Assembly: GCA_002317385.1 (NCBI GenBank)
Contig: DCJH01000002.1
Location: forward strand, 8,512 to 72,511
Source of the DNA: Prevotella sp. UBA1705
Lineage (GTDB): Bacteria; Bacteroidota; Bacteroidia; Bacteroidales; Bacteroidaceae
Length of the DNA stretch: 64,000 nucleotides
Direction of reading: 5' to 3'
Positions 44,009 to 52,349 of the stretch are shown here, piece by piece. Under the pieces are notes generated by a model. The model saw only the letters and a list, made by a program, of their open reading frames with translations, did not search any database and was not told the origin of the DNA. The number at the start of each line of letters is the position of its first letter. The stretch's first letter is position 1. The position numbers and the translations under genes were made by a program.

Positions 44009-45985
44009 ATGAGACATTTCGTATGGATGTTATCCGTATGCCTGTTCAGCATACTACCTCTTTCGGCCCGCAACCTGGAGAAAATCAGTTCTCCCGACCG
44101 TCAGCTTACGGTGGGATTCCAGGTGAAGGACGGCATACCTTATTATGATGTAACATGGCATGGGCACAGCATTCTGCAGCCCTCGCGCATGGGTTTCCAG
44201 TTGGCCGACGGACAGCTGGATGCCGATTTCAAGGTGGTGGACACGCAGCGACGTGCCTACGACGACACCTGGGCTGAGGTTTGGGGCGAAGAAGACTCCG
44301 TGCGCAACAACTACAGGGAGCTCACGGTAAGCCTTGTGCAGCGCCGCGGAATACGTCGACGCATGGACATTGTGTTTCGCGTGTTCAACGATGGCATCGG
44401 ATTCCGCTACGTCATCCCCCGTCAGAAGGGTCTCGGCAAGCTCGCCGTAACAGACGAGAAGACCGAGTTTGCCTTCACCCACGACGCTCCGGGCTGGTCT
44501 ATCCCGGCCAACCATGCCGACTATTTCGAGGGCATCTACACCCGTTCGCTGCTCAGCACGAAAGACACGGTGGTGACCCCGTTCACCGTGGAGTATGAGC
44601 CGGGCGTCTTCCTGACCGTTCACGAGGCTGCCCTCACCGACTATGCCAAGCTCAATCTCACCCCGCGCGGCACCCGACTCGTGGCGACCCTCACTCCGTG
44701 GAGCGACGGCACGAAGGTCTATGCCGACGGCACGCTCACCTCTCCATGGCGCACCCTGATCTTCGCCGAGCAACCCGGTGGCCTCATCACCAACCGAGTG
44801 ATGCTCAATCTCAATGAGCCTTGCCGCATCGACGACACCTCATGGATAGAGCCCGGCAAGTATCTGGGCATATGGTGGAGCATCCATAAGAAGAAGCACA
44901 CGTGGGAAATGGGGCCACACCACGGCGCCACCACAGCCCATGTGAAGCGCTACATCGACTTCGCTGCGGCCCATGGCTTCCAAGGAGTGCTCTCCGAGGG
45001 ATGGAATCCCGGATGGGCCCAGGGCGAGAAGGTGACCTATCTGAAGTCCTATCCTGACTTCGACATCGAGGCTGTGAACCGCTATGCCCGTGAGAAAGGC
45101 GTGAGGTGGATTGGCCACATGGAGTCGTGGGGACAGGCCAAGACCATCGACCAAGAGATGGACTCGGCCTTCGCATGGTTCCACCAGATGGACATGAACG
45201 CCGTGAAGACTGGATATGTGGGCCATTTCATGGACGGCAAGGAGCTCCCCAATTCGCAGTACGGCATCCGACACTACCGTCGTGTGATAGAGTGCGCGGC
45301 CCGTCACCACATCATGATCGACAATCACGAGCCGGCTATGCCTACCGGTCTGCAGCGCACCTACCCCAACCTGATGACGCAGGAGGGCGCCCGCGGACAG
45401 GAATACAATGCCTGGGACCGCATGGGAGGCAACCCGCCGGAGCACACTGTGACCCTACCGTTCACCCGTGGACTGGCCGGGCCAATCGACTTCACGCCCG
45501 CCATCTTCAATTTCAGCGAGGTGGTCGAGGGCACACATCCCCATTCCACGCTGGCCAAACAGCTGGGCGAGTTTGTGGTTATCTACAGTCCGCTGCAGAT
45601 GGCAGCCGATGAAATCGAGAACTATGAGGGTCAACCGGCCTTCACTTTCATCGAGAGCTGTCCCACAAACTGGAGTCGCACGGTGGTGCCCAACGGCGAA
45701 ATCGGGAAGTATATCACCGTATGCCGCAAGGAACGCGGGGGCGACCGGTGGTTCGTTGGCAGCATCACCAATGGCGACGCGCGCCAGATTGAGCTTCCGC
45801 TCAGCTTCCTCGACCCGAGCCGCAGCTATCGGGCCATAATCTACGAGGACGGACCCGATGCCGACTACGAGACCAATCCCTATGCCATGAGCATCCGACA
45901 GATTCCCGTAGACGCCTCCACCGTGCTCCGACTGAACCTCGCCCGGAGTGGCGGAGCAGCCATCCGCATTGAGTTGGCCCAGTAG
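44009..45985 (+). CDS. susB: GH97 alpha-glucosidase, SusB-like
   Basis: The 658-residue periplasmic enzyme has a signal peptide (VCLFSILPLSA), an N-terminal beta-sandwich typical of GH97, then a TIM barrel with YLGIWWSIHKKKHTWEMG and VLSEGWNPGW. IDNHEPAMPTGLQRTYPN and MTQEGARGQEYNAWDRMGG carry Glu residues where inverting members such as SusB have catalytic bases, so alpha-glucosidase action on maltooligosaccharides is likely. It is about 80 residues shorter than the Bacteroides SusB I recall, yet all core motifs remain. First gene after the sus promoter. Confidence 0.9.
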   Translation: MRHFVWMLSVCLFSILPLSARNLEKISSPDRQLTVGFQVKDGIPYYDVTWHGHSILQPSRMGFQLADGQLDADFKVVDTQRRAYDDTWAEVWGEEDSVRNNYRELTVSLVQRRGIRRRMDIVFRVFNDGIGFRYVIPRQKGLGKLAVTDEKTEFAFTHDAPGWSIPANHADYFEGIYTRSLLSTKDTVVTPFTVEYEPGVFLTVHEAALTDYAKLNLTPRGTRLVATLTPWSDGTKVYADGTLTSPWRTLIFAEQPGGLITNRVMLNLNEPCRIDDTSWIEPGKYLGIWWSIHKKKHTWEMGPHHGATTAHVKRYIDFAAAHGFQGVLSEGWNPGWAQGEKVTYLKSYPDFDIEAVNRYAREKGVRWIGHMESWGQAKTIDQEMDSAFAWFHQMDMNAVKTGYVGHFMDGKELPNSQYGIRHYRRVIECAARHHIMIDNHEPAMPTGLQRTYPNLMTQEGARGQEYNAWDRMGGNPPEHTVTLPFTRGLAGPIDFTPAIFNFSEVVEGTHPHSTLAKQLGEFVVIYSPLQMAADEIENYEGQPAFTFIESCPTNWSRTVVPNGEIGKYITVCRKERGGDRWFVGSITNGDARQIELPLSFLDPSRSYRAIIYEDGPDADYETNPYAMSIRQIPVDASTVLRLNLARSGGAAIRIELAQ

Positions 45986-46037
45986 AAACATTCAAGGAAA
46001 CAATCCATTACATATACATCAATTAATTCAAGGAAAC

Positions 46038-48977
46038 ATGAAAAGAACAAAAAATCTATTCAAACTTGTGACTATGTTGATCATATTCACATCTTTTGCG
46101 CTTGACATGTCTGCTCAATCCATTCACGGTACGGTGAAGGACAACACGGGGGAACCGGTTATCGGTGCCACCATCCGTGTGGTCGGCCAGACTGCCGGAG
46201 CGGTAACAGACCTCGATGGAAACTTCTCTATCAATGCCAAGCCGGGCGAGAAGCTCAACTTCTCGTATGTGGGCTACGACTCTCAGGTGGCTACAGCTCA
46301 GGAGGGCATGACCGTCACGCTGAAGGAATCGGCCTCACAGCTCAACGAAGTAGTAGTGGTGGGCTATGGTTCACTGGCTAAGAAGGAAATCTCAAGCTCC
46401 ATCGTGCAGGTGGATAAGTCGCAGTTCAACCAAGGAGCCGTCACCGATCCCATGGCATTGGTGGGCGGCAAGGTGTCGGGCCTCAACGTGAACGCCACGG
46501 CAGATGCCAATCCTAATGCCCTCTCGTCTATCCAGGTACGAGGCGCTGGCTCCCTGCAGGCAGGAAATGGCCCACTGATTGTGATTGACGGTATTGCCGG
46601 AGGCGACCTCCGCAACATCTCGACGCAGGACGTAGAGTCTATCACTGTGCTCAAGGATGCCGGCTCGGCAGCCATCTATGGCACCCGCGGCGCCAATGGT
46701 GTAATCCTCATCACGACCAAGCATGGGTCGGGAGCACAGGGCGTGGTCAACGTGACCTACGACAGTTGGGTAGCTGCCAACATCGCCAAGGCAGGCCCCG
46801 AGGTGCTCACCACCGATGAGTTCCGTCGCAGCTTGCGTGGCAACGACTATGGCTACGACACCAACTGGTATGACGAGATTACCCGCGACGCATCGTATAA
46901 CGTGAACCAATATCTCTCCATCGACGGCAGTACGAAGAACGGCTACTACGGCGGAAGCATCAATTTCAAGGAAGCTAATGGTCTGGATATTGCCAGCGGA
47001 CGCGAGGAATACGGCGGAAGATTTGTCATAGAGCAGCGCGTTCTGGACAACCATCTGAAGTTCAACTCATCGCTCAGCCTACGCAAGGTGCATGAAGTAT
47101 ATGGTAACGACGGTATGTTCGACACCGCCCTCACCATGAATCCCACGCTTCCCATCTACAATGATAATGGTGGTTACTATCAGCCCACGTCGCCAACAGG
47201 CGTTTACAACCCCGTGGGCGTGCTCAAGGAGAATATCAGCAACGGCGACCGCATCTACCTCTTGGGCAACGCCGACGTGCAGTGGAACATCCTTAATCTG
47301 GAGCATCATGCGCTCAACACGTCATTGAGCTATGCCCTGCAGTACAACGATTATAAGAATAACTACTATACTCCCATCGCCTCAAGCCAGTCTTATTGGA
47401 ACGGATACAAGGGTGAGGCCAGCATTCAATACCAGAAATGGTGGACTAACCGGCTCGAATGGCTCGTCAACTACACCTGGACCATCCCGCAGCATCAGGT
47501 GAAATTTGTGGCTGGATACTCTTGGGAGCGCAGCTCTTGGGAGCAGGCCGGACTGGCCAACCATGGGTTTATCTACGACTCGCCTACCTATCAGGGTATC
47601 GGAAGCGGTACCGGATTGAAGGATGGAACGGCTAATCTCTATGGCGGAAGGTCTGAATCGACCCTGATTGGTTTCTTCGGACGAGTGAATTACAACTGGC
47701 GCGACATGCTGTTTGCATCGGCTTCTATTCGTCATGAGGGCTCTACCAAATTTGGTAAAGACCGCAAATGGGGTAACTTCCCGTCTATCTCATTGGCTTG
47801 GGAAATCGTGAAGACACCCGGAATGGAGTCGCTCGGCACCACGTTCCAGAGCATGAAGCCGAGAGTTTCCTATGGTGTGACCGGCCGTTCAGACTTCAAC
47901 GCCTATCAGTCTACTCCGACTTATACGGCCAATGGCGCCTATCTCATGGACGGTGCGTGGGTAACGGGCTATGCTCCATCCTCCAATGCCAACCCCAAAC
48001 TGGGCTGGGAGAAGAGCAAAGCCTTCAACATCGGACTCGATTTCGAGGCTCTATCCAGTCATTTGCGTGGCAGCATCGAGTATTTCGACCGCCGTTCGGA
48101 AGACCTGTTGTATAACTATACCGCTCCACAGCCGCCATATGTGTGGGACAATATCCTCGTGAACGTGGGCACAACCAAGAATACCGGCATCGAATTGACG
48201 CTGAACTACGACGTCATTGCCAAGCCCGACGTGAAATGGACAACAGGTATCAACTACTCCTACGGTACCACCAAGTTCATCAAACTCTCCAATACCATCT
48301 ACAAAGCATCCTATATCGACCTCTACCAGAAGCCAGGAGTGGGTACCAACGAGTACTTCTTCCGTGTTCAGGAAGGTGGTAAGGTAGGCCAGTTCTGGGG
48401 CTATGAGTATGCCGGACACGATGCCAACGGCAACATGTTGGTATACAACAAGAACAACGAAGCTGTGCTCACGACCAATGTCGACGCCTCCGACAAGCGC
48501 TATATCGGCAACGGAGCACCCTCGAACTTCCTCTCATGGAACAACTATTTCCAGTATAAGAACTGGGATTTGAACTTCCTTTTCCGTGGCGCCTTCGGGT
48601 TTAAGATCTTCAATATGCGCAAGTATGGCATGGGATTACAGCTCTGCGGCACCGACAATGTACTGCGTAACGCCTATCTCGACGACAAGGACGTGAAGAG
48701 CGGAGGTGGTGTCATCTCGTCTTACTTCCTCGAAAAGGGTGACTATATGAAGCTCGACAATGTGACATTGGGCTACAACTTCACGCCCAAGAACCGAAAA
48801 TTGCTCGAAAGCCTGCGTGTCTACGTAGCAGCCAAGAATCTCTTTACCATCACCGGCTATAGCGGAAACGATCCCTCGGTGGTGTCTCAGACGGGCATAA
48901 CTCCTGGAGTAGACGTCACCAGCTCCTACCCCACAGCCACCCAAATCAGCTTGGGCGTAACCGTAAGATTCCATTAA
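46038..48977 (+). CDS. susC: SusC-family TonB-dependent receptor
   Basis: The 979-residue outer-membrane importer has a signal peptide, then a carboxypeptidase-regulatory-like domain (IHGTVKDNTGEPVIGATIRV). The TonB box/plug follows (LNEVVVVGYGSLAKKEISSS, IQVRGAGSL, IYGTRGANGVILITTK). A 22-strand barrel ends LGVTVRFH. It forms the maltooligosaccharide importer with SusD. ATG 46038 starts the signal peptide; an earlier in-frame start would overlap susB. Followed by susD after 51 bp. Confidence 0.95.
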   Translation: MKRTKNLFKLVTMLIIFTSFALDMSAQSIHGTVKDNTGEPVIGATIRVVGQTAGAVTDLDGNFSINAKPGEKLNFSYVGYDSQVATAQEGMTVTLKESASQLNEVVVVGYGSLAKKEISSSIVQVDKSQFNQGAVTDPMALVGGKVSGLNVNATADANPNALSSIQVRGAGSLQAGNGPLIVIDGIAGGDLRNISTQDVESITVLKDAGSAAIYGTRGANGVILITTKHGSGAQGVVNVTYDSWVAANIAKAGPEVLTTDEFRRSLRGNDYGYDTNWYDEITRDASYNVNQYLSIDGSTKNGYYGGSINFKEANGLDIASGREEYGGRFVIEQRVLDNHLKFNSSLSLRKVHEVYGNDGMFDTALTMNPTLPIYNDNGGYYQPTSPTGVYNPVGVLKENISNGDRIYLLGNADVQWNILNLEHHALNTSLSYALQYNDYKNNYYTPIASSQSYWNGYKGEASIQYQKWWTNRLEWLVNYTWTIPQHQVKFVAGYSWERSSWEQAGLANHGFIYDSPTYQGIGSGTGLKDGTANLYGGRSESTLIGFFGRVNYNWRDMLFASASIRHEGSTKFGKDRKWGNFPSISLAWEIVKTPGMESLGTTFQSMKPRVSYGVTGRSDFNAYQSTPTYTANGAYLMDGAWVTGYAPSSNANPKLGWEKSKAFNIGLDFEALSSHLRGSIEYFDRRSEDLLYNYTAPQPPYVWDNILVNVGTTKNTGIELTLNYDVIAKPDVKWTTGINYSYGTTKFIKLSNTIYKASYIDLYQKPGVGTNEYFFRVQEGGKVGQFWGYEYAGHDANGNMLVYNKNNEAVLTTNVDASDKRYIGNGAPSNFLSWNNYFQYKNWDLNFLFRGAFGFKIFNMRKYGMGLQLCGTDNVLRNAYLDDKDVKSGGGVISSYFLEKGDYMKLDNVTLGYNFTPKNRKLLESLRVYVAAKNLFTITGYSGNDPSVVSQTGITPGVDVTSSYPTATQISLGVTVRFH

Positions 48978-49028
48978 TCCATCGGCTATTCCTACAGACA
49001 ACATATCAACTATTAAACAGAACACAAG

Positions 49029-50858
49029 ATGAAGAATATCAATCAATATAGCTTGGCGGCCGCATTGGGACTTGCTCTGGCTTTCTCTTCATGCACAGAC
49101 CTTGATGAGAAGGTGTACGATCGTATCGATGCGTCGACGTTTTACCAGAACGAGGCAAGCGTCAAGAGTGCCATTGCCACCATCTACAACCAGGCAGGCA
49201 ACTGCTTTGCCGAGCGATTCTATTTCCTGCAGGAACTCCCTGCCGACCAGATAGCATGGCGCGTGTGGAACGGCGGACAGTGGGGATATGACGAAGGAGA
49301 GAAGTATGTGCTCTCCACACAGACCTGGACATCGGAGTCTAAGATTATCAAGGACGCCTGGACCAACTGTTGGCCCATGGTGGGACTGGCCAATAACATC
49401 ATCAACGACCTGGGGGGCATAGAGCCATCGGCACTGAGCATGACCCAGAACCAGTACGACTCCTACATCGCCGAGGCACGCACGCTCCGCGCATGGGCCT
49501 ATTATAATATGTTCGAGATATGGGGAGGTGCCCTCCCACTGAACGTATCGTCGGGCTCTGACATACCCGGAACGGCCGACGCCGACTGGAATACGAGCTG
49601 CAAGAAGATATACGAGTTCATCGCTACGGAGCTCGATGAGAGCGTGAGTGCACTGCCCAAGGAGACCGGCGACAACACAACGCGCAACCGAGTGAACCAA
49701 GGAATGAACCGGATGCTTAAGGCTCGCCTTCTGCTCAACGCCCCCACCTTCATCGGCGAAGACCATTACACCGACTGCGAAGCGCTGAGCAAGCAGATCA
49801 TCAACGGCGACTTCGGCACCTATCAGCTGGCCGACGACTACCGCACCATCTACGATTTGAACAACAACACCTGCCCGGAGGTGGTGTTTGCCTTTGCCTG
49901 CGAAGACGGCCAAGGCTCTACCAACGCCTGGACAAACATGCGCAACATGCCCATGCTGGCCTACAACTACGACAAGTATTTCGACGTAACTCAGTTCTCG
50001 GGCATAGGTGCATGGAACTGCTGCATCGTGGCCCCGTCGCACGACAACTCGGGAAAGGTGCTGGCTACCGGTGGTACCGATACCGGCGGCAAGAGCTTCA
50101 TCTACGACTACGGCGACAAGCTCGGTGGCGTGTGGGACCGTCTGGACGACCGCGACGCGAGGAAAGCCAACTTCGTCTACAACTCCGCCACTGGCAAATG
50201 GACCGGCAACTTCCTCCGTGGAGCCATCAAGGCCGACTATGGCAAGGGAGCCGCACTGCCTGCAGATGCCGACCGCGACGGTCAGAATCTGGTGTACGTA
50301 GACCAGTTGGGCACCTTCCAGAACCTCGGACGCAACCTCGAAACCGTGATGTCGCCACGCTGGGGCGAGACCAATTCGGGCATCCGACTCATCAAATATC
50401 CCATCTACGATGCCGGAGACAAGGGTGGATTCAAGGATATCGACGAGGTGGAGTTCCGCATTGCCGAGGCATATTACAATGTGGCCGAGTGCGAGATGCG
50501 CAAGGGCAACGCCGCCGAAGCCCAGAGTTATGTGAACAAAGTGCGTCAGCGCTACTACTCTTCCAGCAGCTGGAGCGTGGTGAAAGATCAGCCGGGACCC
50601 GGTTTCAGCAGTTTCGACATGGACTGGATGCTCTCCCAGTGGGGCCTGGAGTTCCTCGGAGAAGGCCGCCGTCGCCGCACAGACCTGCGCCGTTTCGACA
50701 AGTTTACGCAGGGACAGTGGTGGTTCTTCGGCCGCGTAAGCGAGGATGGAGTCAACCTTCCGTCCAAGCGCGACAGGAAGTACGAGTGGTATCCCTTGCC
50801 TGAGTCGGCCCTTTCGGTCAATCCCGGACTCATTCAAAACCCCAGTTACACCAAATAA
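49029..50858 (+). CDS. susD: SusD-family starch-binding lipoprotein
   Basis: The 609-residue protein is a lipoprotein (lipobox ALAFSSC) with the SusD start LDEKVYDRIDASTFYQNEAS and a TPR-rich body (AEARTLRAWAYYNMFEIWGG). The family end is present (GLEFLGEGRRRRTDLRRF and YPLPESALSVNPGLIQNP). SusD sits on top of SusC as a lid and captures sugar. Partner of the preceding gene. Confidence 0.95.
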   Translation: MKNINQYSLAAALGLALAFSSCTDLDEKVYDRIDASTFYQNEASVKSAIATIYNQAGNCFAERFYFLQELPADQIAWRVWNGGQWGYDEGEKYVLSTQTWTSESKIIKDAWTNCWPMVGLANNIINDLGGIEPSALSMTQNQYDSYIAEARTLRAWAYYNMFEIWGGALPLNVSSGSDIPGTADADWNTSCKKIYEFIATELDESVSALPKETGDNTTRNRVNQGMNRMLKARLLLNAPTFIGEDHYTDCEALSKQIINGDFGTYQLADDYRTIYDLNNNTCPEVVFAFACEDGQGSTNAWTNMRNMPMLAYNYDKYFDVTQFSGIGAWNCCIVAPSHDNSGKVLATGGTDTGGKSFIYDYGDKLGGVWDRLDDRDARKANFVYNSATGKWTGNFLRGAIKADYGKGAALPADADRDGQNLVYVDQLGTFQNLGRNLETVMSPRWGETNSGIRLIKYPIYDAGDKGGFKDIDEVEFRIAEAYYNVAECEMRKGNAAEAQSYVNKVRQRYYSSSSWSVVKDQPGPGFSSFDMDWMLSQWGLEFLGEGRRRRTDLRRFDKFTQGQWWFFGRVSEDGVNLPSKRDRKYEWYPLPESALSVNPGLIQNPSYTK

Positions 50859-50867
50859 TAAACGACT

Positions 50868-52337
50868 ATGATTATGAAAAAAATAGTATATGCCATTACG
50901 CTGCTTGCTTCTCTGCTTGGCATCATGAGTAGTTGCAGCAACACCGAGGACATTCTGTTCGACCATGAGCAGCCCGCCTTCCCCATCCAGGCAGACAAAA
51001 TACTCCTCGAAGCCATCATGCCGTCGTCTACCACAGCCGAGGAAGATGTCTACATCGTAGGCGCTTTCAATGGCCTCGACGACCAGTCGGTCATCGGCAA
51101 CGCCGACTACAAGCTGATGGTAGCCGATAGTATAGCCGGCAAACGGGGCATCTATCTCGACCCCTCCAAGTTTGTCGGAGGCAAGACGCTGGCCGACGGC
51201 TACCACTTCGTGTCGTCTACGCAGCGCAATGAGGTGACCGCCTTAGGCGACACCGTGGTGAGAAGCGAGAGCCCCGCCGTGGGCACGCGCACCAATATGT
51301 ATGTGTCTAAGTGGGCAGCCTACTTCGATCCCGCTCCCACAGAGCCCACCCACGACGGCTATGTAGTCTATGTGGACAACCAGACCACATGGGGCGACGC
51401 CATCACCATGTATATGTGGGGCGACGTGAACGACCTCAACGGCGGATGGCCCGGCATGAAACCCACCGGCAAGGAGACCAAGAACGGGGTGAACTACACC
51501 TACTTCGACATGGGCACAGCCAACAACGGCCTGACCGAGCACCTCATCTTCAGCAACAATGGAGCCTCACAGCTCAACGATTTTGCCTATACCATCGACC
51601 ACGACCTCTACCTCAAGGTGACCGACGCCGGCGTGGAAGAGATCACCAACGAGCCTAAGCACGACGGCTATGCGGTGTTTGTGGACAACCAGACCAGCTG
51701 GGGCGACGCCATCACCCTGTACATGTGGGGCGATGTGAACGACCTCAACGGCGGATGGCCTGGCATGAAACCCACCGGCACGCAGACCAAGGACGGCGTG
51801 GTCTACACCTATTTTGATATGGGCGAAGCCAACACCGGCCTGAACGAACACCTCATCTTCAGCAACAGCGGAGCCTCGCAGCTCAACGATTTTGCCTATA
51901 CCATCGACCACGACGTCTACCTGAAGGTGACCGACAGTGGTGTGGAGGAAATCAAGCAGGGCGGCGACGACAGCGGCAACACGCCGCCGAGCACCTACAA
52001 GCTCTATATTGACAACCAGACCGGATGGGCTGCCTCGGCCCTCTATGTCTGGGGCGATGCCGAGCTGTTCGGCACCTGGCCGGGCGCCCAGCCCAAGACC
52101 ACGGAGACCGTGGGCGGCGTGACCTACCAGGTGTGGGAGATTGGAAACGACAACGCCACCTACCATCCCATCCTCAACAACAACGGAGGCGGCAGTCAGA
52201 CAGACTGTCCCACGGCCATCACGGCCTCGCGCGACTACTACTATCAGGTAACCGCCACCGGGTGGACAGAGGTCACTCCGCCGAGCGCCAAGCGCAGCTC
52301 GCTGCTCTATCGTGCATCAATCCACTCAAGACGTTAA
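50868..52337 (+). CDS. SusE-position lipoprotein with three starch-binding-like modules
   Basis: The 489-residue lipoprotein (lipobox IMSSC, Cys23) has an N-terminal domain to about residue 155. Two nearly identical modules of 103 residues follow (about 162-264 and 265-367), each with VDNQTTWGD-type start, MWGDVNDLNGGWPGM and LIFSNNGASQLNDF. A third, divergent copy spans about 378-475 (IDNQTGWAASALYVWGD). The pattern resembles CBM26-type starch-binding modules. It holds the place of SusE/SusF and probably tethers starch at the surface. ATG 50868 or 50874 both possible. Confidence 0.85.
   Translation: MIMKKIVYAITLLASLLGIMSSCSNTEDILFDHEQPAFPIQADKILLEAIMPSSTTAEEDVYIVGAFNGLDDQSVIGNADYKLMVADSIAGKRGIYLDPSKFVGGKTLADGYHFVSSTQRNEVTALGDTVVRSESPAVGTRTNMYVSKWAAYFDPAPTEPTHDGYVVYVDNQTTWGDAITMYMWGDVNDLNGGWPGMKPTGKETKNGVNYTYFDMGTANNGLTEHLIFSNNGASQLNDFAYTIDHDLYLKVTDAGVEEITNEPKHDGYAVFVDNQTSWGDAITLYMWGDVNDLNGGWPGMKPTGTQTKDGVVYTYFDMGEANTGLNEHLIFSNSGASQLNDFAYTIDHDVYLKVTDSGVEEIKQGGDDSGNTPPSTYKLYIDNQTGWAASALYVWGDAELFGTWPGAQPKTTETVGGVTYQVWEIGNDNATYHPILNNNGGGSQTDCPTAITASRDYYYQVTATGWTEVTPPSAKRSSLLYRASIHSRR
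51351..51968 (+). repeat. Two 309-bp tandem direct repeats inside the SusE-position gene
   Basis: The unit starting CACGACGGCTATG recurs exactly 309 bp later (51351 and 51660). The copies are nearly identical at DNA level over long parts, for example the segment around GCGACGTGAACGACCTCAAC. This points to a recent in-frame duplication. Confidence 0.85.
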
Positions 52338-52349
52338 TCCCCTTGTAAG

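Noticed and set aside
49089..51206. A 705-codon open frame on the minus strand across susD and the SusE-position gene
   Set aside because: It lies wholly opposite two well-identified genes, its translation matches no family, and GC-rich third positions make long mirror frames common here.
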